Shown piece after piece: positions 44,330 through 52,752 of a DNA stretch of 64,000 nucleotides. The position numbers and the translations under genes are program-made. Source of the DNA: Pseudomonas sp. PH1b. Its GTDB lineage: Bacteria; Pseudomonadota; Gammaproteobacteria; Pseudomonadales; Pseudomonadaceae. Numbering within the stretch: position 1 is the stretch's first letter; the number at the start of each line of letters is the position of its first letter. The notes under the pieces are model-generated. The model had not been told where the DNA came from, did no database searches, and saw only the letters and a list, made by a program, of their open reading frames with translations. The stretch lies in contig NZ_AYMU01000005.1 of NCBI RefSeq assembly GCF_000633395.1, positions 372,001 to 436,000 of the forward strand. The letters are read 5' to 3'.

Positions 44330-45565
44330 TCAGCGCTGGGGACCGTTGCCGATCTGCCAGACAAAGGGCGGCTCGTTGCCGTTGATCTGCCAGTCGCCGA
44401 CGATCCGCGCCTTGTAGATCACCGGGTTGTGCGAGGACAGGGTGCGGGCGTTGCGCCAGTGCCGATCCAGAGCCTTGCCCTGGCGAATGTCCGACGCCCC
44501 CAGGGCATTGAACAGTTCGCTGGTGGCGCGCTGGATCAGCTCGGTCACGGCCACCTGGGCCGTGGCCGACTCGATCTCCGCCGCCACGTTGGCTGCGCGT
44601 TCCCGCTGTTCATCCCCGGCAAAACGCGCAAGGTAGGCCCGTTGCGTCGGTGCTGCGGCGCGCAGTGTCGCGGCCTCGGCGGCGTACACCAGGGCGCCGA
44701 TCTCGCCCACCACCTGCTGCACCTGGGCATCGGCGCTGACCCGTGAGGCGTTGCCGTGGCTATAGACCCGCTTGCGTTCGCGCACTTCATGGGCCACATC
44801 GCGCAGGGCCGCGCGGCCGATGCCGGCCAGGGCCGCCAGCAGCACCAACTGGTAGAACGCGGTCTGGTATTTGAAGCGGGTGGCAAAGTCGATGATGTTC
44901 TCGGCGTCCACCTCGGCATCCTTGAAGCGCGAGGTGCCGCTGCCCGTGGTGCGCTGGCCGAAGCCGTCCCAGTCGTCACTTTGCTCGATGCCCGGCTGGT
45001 GGGTACGCACGGCGGCGATCACGTCGCCCCCGGTATCGCTGCGTCGGGCATAGACGTCGATCCAGTCGGAGAACAGGCTCCCGGTGCTGTAGAACTTTTC
45101 GCCGTTGAGGCGCCATTTCTCACCCAAGGGAGAGACTTGGGTGATCACCTGGCCAATTTCCACCGCGCCGATCTCGGTCCAGGCGCAGCCGACGATGTCG
45201 CCTTCGACAAAACGCTTGAACCACAGGTCTCGGGCTGGGCCAGGCGGGGCATTCAGGCGATCTTCGACAAAGGCGAAGTGGCCGCGCAGGGCCTGGGGCA
45301 GGTTGGCGTCGGCCTCGGCCAGTTCAATCAGCAACTGAAACAGCTGGGGCAGGGACGCGCCGCCCCCGCCATATTCCACGGGCACTCGCAGCGCACCGAA
45401 GCCTGCCGCCTTGAGCCACTTTATGGGTTCATGGGGCAGGTTGCGCTGCTGCTCGCGCTCCAGGGCGCCGGCGGCAATGCGCTGGAAGATCGGCCGAAAC
45501 CCTTCAGCCAGGGCTTCGTAGTCGACGCCCACGGAGAGCGGGTTGATTACCTGATGTTCAGTCAT
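44330..45565 (-). CDS. SfnB-family sulfur-acquisition oxidoreductase (acyl-CoA dehydrogenase fold)
   Basis: A flavin-dependent oxidoreductase of the acyl-CoA dehydrogenase/DszC-like group, 411 residues from ATG 45565 (MTEHQVINPLSVG). The N-terminal helical domain runs through GALRVPVEYGGGGASLPQLFQLL, the mid-beta domain through GCAWTEIGAVEIGQ and GEKWRLNGEKFYSTGS (the usual flavin contact), and the C-terminal helical domain through RERKRVYSHGNASRVS and FNALGASDIRQGKALDRHWRNARTLSSHNP. It is divergent from sfnG and behind a sigma-54-type promoter, as expected for genes used when sulfate is scarce. The exact substrate is unknown; names SfnB and SfnC are both used for such proteins. Confidence 0.87.
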   Translation of the reverse strand: MTEHQVINPLSVGVDYEALAEGFRPIFQRIAAGALEREQQRNLPHEPIKWLKAAGFGALRVPVEYGGGGASLPQLFQLLIELAEADANLPQALRGHFAFVEDRLNAPPGPARDLWFKRFVEGDIVGCAWTEIGAVEIGQVITQVSPLGEKWRLNGEKFYSTGSLFSDWIDVYARRSDTGGDVIAAVRTHQPGIEQSDDWDGFGQRTTGSGTSRFKDAEVDAENIIDFATRFKYQTAFYQLVLLAALAGIGRAALRDVAHEVRERKRVYSHGNASRVSADAQVQQVVGEIGALVYAAEAATLRAAAPTQRAYLARFAGDEQRERAANVAAEIESATAQVAVTELIQRATSELFNALGASDIRQGKALDRHWRNARTLSSHNPVIYKARIVGDWQINGNEPPFVWQIGNGPQR

Positions 45566-45615
45566 GGTGTGGCTCCTGAGTGCGGCAGAAAAGAACAGTG
45601 CTGGCCGAAGCTGAT

Positions 45616-45631
45616 TGCACACAGCATGCCG
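45616..45631 (-). promoter_or_regulatory. Probable sigma-54 promoter of the SfnB-family gene
   Basis: Read on the minus strand: CGGCATG-CTGT-GTGCA. The essential GG and GC doublets are present with the standard 10-bp gap; it differs from TGGCACG-N4-TTGCA at three less conserved positions. It ends about 50 bp before the ATG at 45565. Confidence 0.55.
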
Positions 45632-45683
45632 ACTGGTGAAGGGGCGGTTTGCCTGGGGCCGAGGGCGCTTGATCCGCGAGCAA

Positions 45684-45701
45684 CTGTTGCCCTGGCAACA
45701 G
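45684..45701. promoter_or_regulatory. Perfect palindrome between divergent sfn promoters (enhancer-binding site candidate)
   Basis: CTGTTGCC-CT-GGCAACAG, two 8-bp arms with a 2-bp centre. It lies roughly 70 bp upstream of the minus-strand sigma-54 promoter and about 170 bp upstream of the plus-strand one, a normal range for a bacterial enhancer. SfnR-type activators are known to control sfn genes; binding of one here is an inference. Confidence 0.5.
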
Positions 45702-45866
45702 CCCATCAGCAAATCACCTGTTTTTTCAGGTTTTCAGGCGTTTCTGGCGCTAGCCCCTAAATGGGGGTAGCCGCCTTGCAGAGGCGGCTGTCGTTGAGCA
45801 TCACGGCAGGGCCCGCGGGGCTTGCGGGCAGTCGCCCTGGGCTGCCTGGGGGCGGATGCGGGGGGC

Positions 45867-45882
45867 TGGCACGCTTGCTGCT
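45867..45882 (+). promoter_or_regulatory. Probable sigma-54 promoter of sfnG
   Basis: TGGCACG-CTTG-CTGCT: 11 of 12 consensus positions of TGGCACG-N4-TTGCW, with GG (45868-45869) and GC (45880-45881) at the correct spacing. Transcription would start near 45893, about 29 bp before the sfnG ATG. Confidence 0.75.
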
Positions 45883-45921
45883 CTGCTCCTTGCACCTTAT
45901 CTGCGTCCCGAGGACCAAACC

Positions 45922-47016
45922 ATGAGTCAGCAAGCCGTGAAATTTGCCTACTGGGTGCCCAACGTCAGCGGCGGTCTGGTGGTGAGCAAGATCGAACAGC
46001 GTACCCACTGGGGCATCGACTACAACCGCAAGCTGGCGCAGATCGCCGAGCAGGCCGGCTTCGAGTACGCCCTGACGCAGATCCGTTTCACCGCGGGCTA
46101 CGGTGCCGAGTACCAGCATGAGTCGGTCGCCTTCAGCCATGCGCTGCTGGCGGCCACCCGCCAGCTCAAGGTGATTGCGGCGATCCTGCCCGGTCCCTGG
46201 CAGCCGGCCCTGGCGGCCAAGCAGTTGGCGACCATCGACCAGCTGACCGAGGGGCGGATCGCGGTGAACATCGTCAGCGGTTGGTTCAAGGGCGAGTTCC
46301 AGGCCATCGGCGAACACTGGCTGGAGCATGACGAACGCTACCGCCGTTCCGAGGAGTTCATCCGCTGCTTGCGTGGGGTCTGGAGCCAGGACAACTTCAC
46401 CTTCAAGGGCGATTTCTACCGTTTCGACAATTACAGCCTCAAGCCCAAGCCCTTGGGCCAGCCGGAAATCTTCCAGGGCGGCAGCTCGCGAGCGGCGCGG
46501 GACATGGCAGCCAGGGTCTCGGATTGGTACTTCACAAACGGCAACAGCGTTGAGGGGATCAAGGCCCAGGTCGATGACATCCGCGCCAAGGCTGCGGCCA
46601 ACCAGCATTCGGTAAGGATTGGCGTGAACGCTTTCGTGATTGCCCGAGACACCGAAGAGGAGGCGCGTGCGGTGCTGGCGCAGATCATCGACCAGGCCGA
46701 CCCCGAGGCGGTCAATGCCTTTGGCGATGCAGCGAAGCAGGCAGGCAAGGCCTCACCGGAGGGCGAGGGCAACTGGGCCAAGTCAAGTTTCGAGGACCTG
46801 GTGCAATACAACGACGGCTTCAAGACCAACCTCATCGGCACCCCCCAACAGATAGCCGAGCGGATTGTCGCCTTGAAGGCGGTGGGGGTGGATCTGGTGC
46901 TGGCGGGCTTCCTGCATTTCCAGGAAGAGGTTGAATATTTCGGCAAGCGCGTACTGCCGCTGGTGCGCGAACTGGAAGCCCAGGCCCGGCTCAAGGACCA
47001 GGAAGTTGCCGCCTGA
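45922..47016 (+). CDS. sfnG: Dimethylsulfone monooxygenase SfnG
   Basis: FMNH2-dependent luciferase-like monooxygenase that converts dimethylsulfone to methanesulfinate when sulfate is limiting. It has 364 residues from ATG 45922 (MSQQAVKFAYWVPNVSGG), matching known SfnG in length and start. LLM-family features are YALTQIRFTAGYGAEYQHE, AAILPGPWQPALAAKQLATIDQLTEGR and VNIVSGWFKGEF, then YRRSEEFIRCLRGVW and the late GTPQQIAERIVALKAVGVDLVLAGFLHF. It requires a flavin reductase, which is not in the window. A sigma-54 promoter precedes it; REPIN array E follows. Confidence 0.93.
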   Translation: MSQQAVKFAYWVPNVSGGLVVSKIEQRTHWGIDYNRKLAQIAEQAGFEYALTQIRFTAGYGAEYQHESVAFSHALLAATRQLKVIAAILPGPWQPALAAKQLATIDQLTEGRIAVNIVSGWFKGEFQAIGEHWLEHDERYRRSEEFIRCLRGVWSQDNFTFKGDFYRFDNYSLKPKPLGQPEIFQGGSSRAARDMAARVSDWYFTNGNSVEGIKAQVDDIRAKAAANQHSVRIGVNAFVIARDTEEEARAVLAQIIDQADPEAVNAFGDAAKQAGKASPEGEGNWAKSSFEDLVQYNDGFKTNLIGTPQQIAERIVALKAVGVDLVLAGFLHFQEEVEYFGKRVLPLVRELEAQARLKDQEVAA

Positions 47017-47058
47017 AGCGATCCGCCCCGGGCCGGGCTTGCCAGACTTACAGACGCC

Positions 47059-47612
47059 TTCGCTGGCAAGCCAGCTCCTACGGGGTGGTGGTTGCGCGAG
47101 CTATCTGTAGGAGCCGGCTTGCCGGCGAAAGGGCCCGAAAGCCTGGCGCAAGGCCTACAGACGCCTTCGCTGGCAAGCCAGCTCCTACGGGGTGGTGGTT
47201 GCGCGAGCTATCTGTAGGAGCCGGCTTGCCGGCGAAAGGGCCCGAAAGCCTGGCGCAAGGCTTACTGACGCCTTCGCTGGCAAGCCAGCTCCTACGGGGG
47301 GTGGTTGCGCGGGCTATCTGTAGGAGCCGGCTTGCCGGCGAAAGGGCCCGAAAGCCTGATGCAAGGCTTACTGACGCCTTCGCTGGCAAGCCAGCTCCTA
47401 CGGGGGGGGGGCGCGGGCTATCTGTAGGAGCCGGCTTGCCGGCGAAAGGGCCCGAAAGCCTGGCGCAAGGCTTACAGACGCCTTCGCTGGCAAGCCAGCT
47501 CCTACGGGGTGGTGGTTGCGCGGGCTATCTGTAGGAGCCGGCTTGCCGGCGAAAGGGCCCGAAAGCCTGGCGCAAGGCTTACAGACGCCTTCGCTGGCAA
47601 GCCAGCTCCTAC
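47059..47612. repeat. REPIN array E: five 82-bp units plus orphan right half, variant left arm
   Basis: Complete units start at 47107, 47214, 47320, 47424 and 47531 (periods 107, 106, 104, 107). An orphan right half lies at 47059-47081. All five left halves read ...GCCGGCGAAAGGGCCCG instead of the GAAGAGGCCC seen in the other arrays, so the variant was fixed before the array expanded. Spacers differ mainly in the length of a G-run (GGGG to ten G), which explains the small period changes. It lies between convergent sfnG and the NTF2-like gene. Confidence 0.95.
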
Positions 47613-47637
47613 AGGGAGTGGGTGTTGCGTGGGTCGG

Positions 47638-48117
47638 TTACAGGCCCAGGTCGGAAAGGCCCGGGTGATCATCCGGGCGGCGACCCAGGGGCCAGTGGAA
47701 CTTGCGTTCGCTGGCCTTGATCGGCATGTCGTTGATGCAGGCGAAGCGATGAGCCATCAGCCCTTGCTCATCGAACTCCCAGTTTTCATTGCCGTAGGAG
47801 CGGAACCAGTTGCCCGAGTCGTCATGCCATTCGTAGGCATAGCGCACGGCGATGCGGTTGTCGGTGAAGGCCCAGAGCTCCTTGATCAGCCGGTAATCCA
47901 GCTCCTTGGCCCATTTGCGAGAGAGGAAGGCCTTGGCTTCCTCGCGGTTGTGGGCGAACTCGGCGCGATTGCGCCACTGGGTGTCCAGGGTGTAGGCCAG
48001 GGATACCCGCTCCGGGTCCCGGGAATTCCAGCCATCTTCGGCCAGGCGAATCTTTTCAATCGCCGACTCGCGGGTGAAAGGGGGAAGCGGCGGGCGCAAT
48101 TGTGGGTTAGATGACAT
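47638..48117 (-). CDS. NTF2-like protein (DUF1348 family)
   Basis: A 159-residue soluble protein from ATG 48117 ([19 protein letters not shown]). The SnoaL/NTF2 cone fold is indicated by [57 protein letters not shown] and [32 protein letters not shown], which is the pattern of the DUF1348 group. No catalytic role is established. It lies 58 bp downstream of the tetR gene on the same strand and probably shares its transcript and regulation. The stop is 25 bp beyond REPIN array E. Confidence 0.88.
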   Translation of the reverse strand: MSSNPQLRPPLPPFTRESAIEKIRLAEDGWNSRDPERVSLAYTLDTQWRNRAEFAHNREEAKAFLSRKWAKELDYRLIKELWAFTDNRIAVRYAYEWHDDSGNWFRSYGNENWEFDEQGLMAHRFACINDMPIKASERKFHWPLGRRPDDHPGLSDLGL

Positions 48118-48175
48118 GACCTGTCTCCAATGAAAGTTGCTGTTCAAACAAAAAAGTTGCTCTTGTTTAAAACAA

Positions 48176-48739
48176 TCAGAGGTCCAATAACTTACGCGCC
48201 ATGCATTGCGCATTATCAGCAGCACAGTGATCGCCCATGACAAGGGCAACGGTAATGGCGCCATCGATCAGAATCAGCAGTTGGGCCGCCAATTGCGAGG
48301 GATGTTGCGCGCCATGGTCCTGGCAAAGCTCGCGCACGTAGTCGAGCAGGTTGTGTTTATGCTGTTTCGCCACCAGGCGCACCGGGTCCAGGGGATCACC
48401 GGTTTCACCGCTGGTGTTGATAAAGGCGCAGCCGCGAAATCCTTCGGACTCGAACCACTCCCCGAGCACGCTGAACAGCGCCAGCAGTCGCAGTGCCGGG
48501 GTCGCGGCCTTGCCTACCTCGTTCTTGTACCAGTGCATCCAGCGTCGGTCGCGCCGTTCGAGGGCGGCCACCACCAACTCGTCCTTGTTGTCGAAATAGC
48601 GGTAGATGCTCTTTCTCGATACCCCGGCGGTTTTCACCAGAAGATCCATGCCGGTGGCGGCTATGCCGTTCTTGTAGATCAGCTTCTCGGTAACGTCGAG
48701 GATGATGTCGCGTGTTTCTGAGGGAATGATTTCGTTCAT
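48176..48739 (-). CDS. TetR-family transcriptional regulator
   Basis: A 187-residue repressor from ATG 48739 ([16 protein letters not shown]). The N-terminal HTH (about residues 8-55) has the TetR pattern [42 protein letters not shown]. The ligand-binding domain includes [20 protein letters not shown], seen in TetR regulators near oxidoreductase or NTF2 genes. A perfect 14-bp palindrome sits 12 bp before the start, suggesting self-repression and control of the downstream NTF2-like gene. Ligand unknown. Confidence 0.93.
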   Translation of the reverse strand: MNEIIPSETRDIILDVTEKLIYKNGIAATGMDLLVKTAGVSRKSIYRYFDNKDELVVAALERRDRRWMHWYKNEVGKAATPALRLLALFSVLGEWFESEGFRGCAFINTSGETGDPLDPVRLVAKQHKHNLLDYVRELCQDHGAQHPSQLAAQLLILIDGAITVALVMGDHCAADNAQCMARKLLDL

Positions 48740-48751
48740 GCGAGCAAGAGT

Positions 48752-48765
48752 AGAACGATCGTTCT
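48752..48765. promoter_or_regulatory. TetR operator candidate
   Basis: AGAACG-ATCGTTCT, a perfect 14-bp palindrome immediately upstream of the tetR start, with the size and placement of an autoregulatory TetR site. It also lies in the 238-bp region facing pssA. Confidence 0.6.
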
Positions 48766-48977
48766 CCTTGGTCAACAACGATTATTTATCCTGGCTCGGG
48801 ACAGGTTGGCGTGATGCGCCGCCAGCAACTCATGCGCCAGGCCAGGCAAGGTGCGCGCGGGGCTGCGGCGGTCCGGCCTGTTGCGTCAGCCAGGGCTTAT
48901 CCGTGCCAGGGAGGGGACTCGGGCCGGCCCATGGTGTAAGCTCTTGCGCTCTTTGGATTTGAGCCACCGCGAGCCCT

Positions 48978-50321
48978 ATGCCGTCGCTTTTCAAACGTTC
49001 CCTGCTGCCCAAGCTGCGCAGCTTCCCCCTGGCCGCCGAGGCCTTCACCACCCTTTGTGGCGCTGCGGAATTTCGCCGTACTCTGCTGGAGCAAATTGCC
49101 CAGGCCACCCGGCGTATCTATATCGTCGCGCTGTACCTGCAACAGGATGAAGCCGGCCAGGAAATTCTCGATGCGCTGCACGCCGCCAAGGCCGCCCGGC
49201 CGGAGCTGGAAGTGCTGGTGGTGGTGGACTGGCTGCGCGCCCAGCGCGGCCTGATCGGTGCCGGCAAGCAGCCGGGCAACTCCGCCTGGTATCAGGACAT
49301 GACCCGTAGCCACGCCAGCGAGGTGCCGATCTACGGCGTGCCGGTGCAGACCCGGGAGCTGTTCGGGGTGTTGCACCTCAAGGGCTTCGTGATCGACGAC
49401 CGCGTGCTCTACAGCGGCGCCAGCCTGAACAACGTGTACCTGCACAAGTTCGACAAGTATCGCTTCGACCGTTATCACCTGCTGCACAACCAGGCCCTGG
49501 CCGACTCCATGCACCATCTGGTGCAGCATGGCCTGGTGGCGTCGCGGGCGGTGCATCGCCTGGACCTGCCAAACCTGCCCACCACCCGCAGCCTGCGCAA
49601 CGACATCGGTGACCTGCGCAGCCGGCTCAAGCACGCGACCTACGACACCACCGCTGGCGGCCTGGACAAGAGCGGGCTATCGGTCAGCCCCTTGCTGGGG
49701 GTGGGCAAGGGCAACCCGTTGAATCGGGTGATCTGCGAGCTGATTGCCGGGGCCCAGCACCAGCTGACCATCTGCACCCCGTATTTCAACCTGCCACTGG
49801 TGGTGACCCGGGAGATCAACCGCGCCCTGGAGCGCGGGGTGAAGATCGACATCATCGTCGGCGACAAGACCGCCAACGACTTCTATATCCCCCCCAGCGA
49901 GCCGTTCAAGGTCATCGCCGCGCTGCCGTACCTGTACGAGATCAGCCTGCGGCGTTTTGCCAAGCGTCACCAGAAGGCCATCGACAGCGGCCTGTTGAAC
50001 CTGCACCTGTGGCGTGACGGCGACAACACCTACCACCTCAAGGGCATGTGGGTCGACGAGCGCTACACCTTGCTCACCGGCAACAACCTCAACCCGCGGG
50101 CCTTCCGCCTGGACCTGGAAAACGCGCTGTTGCTGGACGACCCCAAGGGCGAGCTGCTGGCGGCGCGCCAGGCCGAGCAGGCGCTGATCTACCGGCACAC
50201 CCGGCGGATCGAGCACTTCCAGTACCTGGACAGCCTGGTGGACTACCCGGAGGCCGTGGGCAAGTTCCTGCGCCGGGTCAGCCGGGTGCGCATCGAGCGC
50301 CTGCTCTACCGCATGCTGTAA
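48978..50321 (+). CDS. pssA: CDP-diacylglycerol-serine O-phosphatidyltransferase
   Basis: Makes phosphatidylserine from CDP-diacylglycerol and serine, the precursor of phosphatidylethanolamine. It has 447 residues from ATG 48978, the size of the Gram-negative, phospholipase-D-type enzyme (E. coli PssA). Both HKD-type motifs are visible: HLKGFVIDDRVLYSGASLNN and HLKGMWVDERYTLLTGNNLNPR, with the conserved K and D/N of each. Supporting segments are RIYIVALYLQQDEAG, VDWLRAQRG and TICTPYFNLP. It is peripheral to the inner membrane. It stands alone between the divergent tetR gene and the convergent MFS gene. Confidence 0.96.
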   Translation: MPSLFKRSLLPKLRSFPLAAEAFTTLCGAAEFRRTLLEQIAQATRRIYIVALYLQQDEAGQEILDALHAAKAARPELEVLVVVDWLRAQRGLIGAGKQPGNSAWYQDMTRSHASEVPIYGVPVQTRELFGVLHLKGFVIDDRVLYSGASLNNVYLHKFDKYRFDRYHLLHNQALADSMHHLVQHGLVASRAVHRLDLPNLPTTRSLRNDIGDLRSRLKHATYDTTAGGLDKSGLSVSPLLGVGKGNPLNRVICELIAGAQHQLTICTPYFNLPLVVTREINRALERGVKIDIIVGDKTANDFYIPPSEPFKVIAALPYLYEISLRRFAKRHQKAIDSGLLNLHLWRDGDNTYHLKGMWVDERYTLLTGNNLNPRAFRLDLENALLLDDPKGELLAARQAEQALIYRHTRRIEHFQYLDSLVDYPEAVGKFLRRVSRVRIERLLYRML

Positions 50322-50441
50322 CCCAACCAGGCAGCGCCGCAGCGTCAAGGCTGCGACCGGACCGCCAGGCTCTTGCCGGCGGCCTTCTGGCCACAGCGCG
50401 CCGGTTCTGCGGCGCTAGCGGCTAGCGCGGTCGATCAGGCT

Positions 50442-51635
50442 TCAGGCCTTAGTCGGCGGATTCGGCCACAGCGCCACCGCTAGCAGCAGTACTGCCGCCA
50501 GCAGGTAGGGCAGGCGCGGTTCCACGGCGTAGATCAAGGTTCCGGCCAAAGGCCCGATGACCACGCCCAGGCCCTGGGCGGCGCCAATGCTGCCTGCCGT
50601 GGCGCCCTGTTCCGAAGCCTGCACCGAGTTGGCCGCCAGGGCCGAGAACGAGGGGAACACTCCGCCCATGCCTGCCGCCGAGACAAAGAACGCCAGCCAC
50701 AGGCCCCAGGCGCTGTCCACCAGCATGCTGCCGGCATAACCCAGGGCCGACAGCAGGGCGCCGTAGCGGATCATGCGCAGGGGTGGCCACTCCAGCTTGC
50801 GTACCACCAACTGCGAACAGATCAGTGCCACGCCGACCATGGCCAGGGCCACTCCGGCAGTCTGGGCGGCGTCGGCCGGGCTCATGTTCAGCCGGTCCAG
50901 GGCATAGAAACTGACGGTGATCTGGGCGATCGACACGCAGAGCATGGCGACGAAGGCCACCACCATCGGCCGTACCAGGCGCGGGTCATTGAGCCGCACT
51001 GTGCTCGGTGCCTGCTTGAGGTGCAGCTCCTGGCGCGGCAGCTTGAAGCGCAGAATCAGGAACGCCAGCAGCGGCAGCAGCGCCATGGCGTAGAACGGCA
51101 GGCTCAGGCTGTAGCGGGCCAGCAGTGCGGCCAGTGCCGGGCCGACCACCAGGCCCACGGCGTTGGCCGCCCCCAGGGTGGCCATGGCCCGGGCCCGGTG
51201 CTGGGGTTCGACGTTGTCGGCGATCAAGGCGAAGCCGCCCACCGGGATCGCGGCATAGAAGGCGCCGATCAGGCCGCGTCCGAGCATCAGCCCGAGAAAG
51301 GCCATGGCGACGCTGGGCAGGGTCTGCAGCGACAGGTCGATGAACAGGCACAGGGCCCAATAGGCCAGGGTGAAGCCGGCGGTGCCGAGCAGCAGCACCC
51401 GGCGTCGGCCGAAGCGGTCACTGGCCTGGCCCCAGGGGCGCGCCAGGAGCATCCAGATCACCCCGGACACGGTGACCGCGGCGCCGGCGTGCCAGGTCTC
51501 CAGGTGCAAGGCGCGGGAGATCGGGCCGATCAGCGAGACGAAGGCCATCATCGACATGGTGCAGGCCATGTAGGCAGCCATCAGTGGCAGCAGGCTGAAT
51601 GCAGCCGTGGGGGTGGCAGGGGTGGAGCGGGGCAT
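50442..51635 (-). CDS. MFS transporter (drug-efflux type)
   Basis: A 397-residue, 12-TM major facilitator protein from ATG 51635 (MPRSTPATPTAAFSLLPLM). The signature loop WGQASDRFGRRRVLLLGTAGF between TM2 and TM3 and the later GANAVGLVVGPALAALLARY (motif C of antiporters) point to a DHA1-type exporter. Substrate unknown. A GCGCTAG-CGG-CTAGCGC dyad (50412-50428) lies in the gap between its stop and convergent pssA and may help terminate transcription. Confidence 0.9.
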   Translation of the reverse strand: MPRSTPATPTAAFSLLPLMAAYMACTMSMMAFVSLIGPISRALHLETWHAGAAVTVSGVIWMLLARPWGQASDRFGRRRVLLLGTAGFTLAYWALCLFIDLSLQTLPSVAMAFLGLMLGRGLIGAFYAAIPVGGFALIADNVEPQHRARAMATLGAANAVGLVVGPALAALLARYSLSLPFYAMALLPLLAFLILRFKLPRQELHLKQAPSTVRLNDPRLVRPMVVAFVAMLCVSIAQITVSFYALDRLNMSPADAAQTAGVALAMVGVALICSQLVVRKLEWPPLRMIRYGALLSALGYAGSMLVDSAWGLWLAFFVSAAGMGGVFPSFSALAANSVQASEQGATAGSIGAAQGLGVVIGPLAGTLIYAVEPRLPYLLAAVLLLAVALWPNPPTKA

Positions 51636-51769
51636 GGACAGTCTTCCGTGAGATCGCAGGTGCCGGGACTTTACACAAACCATCGGACCAGGCACAGGCT
51701 TATGGAGGAGGGTGATTCAGACAGCGTCGATCCACCGTGGAGCGCCGCTTTGCGGCAGCGCCGGTGATT

Positions 51770-52612
51770 TCAGGGCAAGGGGCGTAGGCTTTCGCGGGCA
51801 ACGATTTCTTGGCTCTTGCTGCAACGCCGTCTCTCGAACACTGCGTTGAAGCGGCTGCCGCTGCTGACCACCAGCACGTTCTCATCGTCGATGCGGGCCA
51901 TGCGTTCCTGCGTGGGATCGCTGATGCAGGGATCGTGGGCATACATTTCAAAGGAGCTGGCGAACAGGCGTCCGGCCGCATTCAGGCTCAGTGCATACCA
52001 GGGGCCGATATAGAAGATGGCCATGATCAGCGCACCGACCCCGACCAGCCTCATGCCCCTGACTGTATTGCTCCAGCGCGGCGCTTTGGCCCGGTTGCCA
52101 GGCAGCAGGGCTTGGATCAGGTTGAGCGGTATCGTGACCAGGGCGCTCAGCAATAGATGAAGGGAGGTCGCGATGTAGATGCCGAGGATGACAATCAACA
52201 CCACGGCCAATGCTGCCGGCGGGGTCAGGAAGGCGGTGGTATAGGGAAAGAGTGACGGCGGCACCCCAGTGATCTCGTTGACCAGGGTGGCGGCATAGGC
52301 GGCTGAGAAAGCCAGGGCCATGGCCAGCAGGCCGGCCAATACACCGCGCACCAGCCAGGACTTTTCCTGCCAGCTCTTGAGTGTCGACGCCCAGCCATGG
52401 ATCTCGATCAGCAGCGCCAGTGCCGCCAGGGTCAGTGTCGCGCCACACAGTGCCAGGCTCAGTGGCGTCAAGAGGTGGATATCGCCGCTGAAGGAAATAC
52501 AGATCACCCAGGCAAAGGCAAGCAGCATGGCGGTGCTGTACAGCTTGATGTGGAGCGGCGCTGCGATCCAGTCGATGAAGAATTCGGTGATGTTGCTCAA
52601 TCGTTGTTTCAA
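51770..52612 (-). CDS. Hypothetical inner-membrane protein
   Basis: A 280-residue protein if TTG 52612 is the start; the next in-frame ATG is residue 29, so the start is uncertain. About five hydrophobic segments are seen at residues 24-40, 47-68, 88-110, 133-165 and 187-208. A polar C-terminal tail of about 70 residues follows, with basic ERRRCSKSQEIVARESLRP near the end and two cysteines (C229 region and C265 region). No family is recognised. It lies 140 bp downstream of efeM on the same strand but shows no evident link to iron uptake. Confidence 0.7.
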   Translation of the reverse strand: MKQRLSNITEFFIDWIAAPLHIKLYSTAMLLAFAWVICISFSGDIHLLTPLSLALCGATLTLAALALLIEIHGWASTLKSWQEKSWLVRGVLAGLLAMALAFSAAYAATLVNEITGVPPSLFPYTTAFLTPPAALAVVLIVILGIYIATSLHLLLSALVTIPLNLIQALLPGNRAKAPRWSNTVRGMRLVGVGALIMAIFYIGPWYALSLNAAGRLFASSFEMYAHDPCISDPTQERMARIDDENVLVVSSGSRFNAVFERRRCSKSQEIVARESLRPLP

Positions 52613-52752
52613 GGTTTGCCCAGGTCCGTTGGAATGCCCCTTGTCGGGGGAGGGTGCGAGATCCGTCGCATTATGCCTCAGGTGCAGTCGAGCGATCCCG
52701 CCGGGTCACCCTCGCGCGATGGGCGAAAGGGCGACCGCCGGCTGACGGGGGC

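Noticed and set aside
43925..44385. Short open frames in the REP arrays (also around 16411-16637, 24369-24551, 47085-47534 and 57124-57662)
   Set aside because: Their translations repeat motifs such as RSRLAGE and [10 protein letters not shown] that come directly from the REP sequence, without ribosome sites or independent family patterns.
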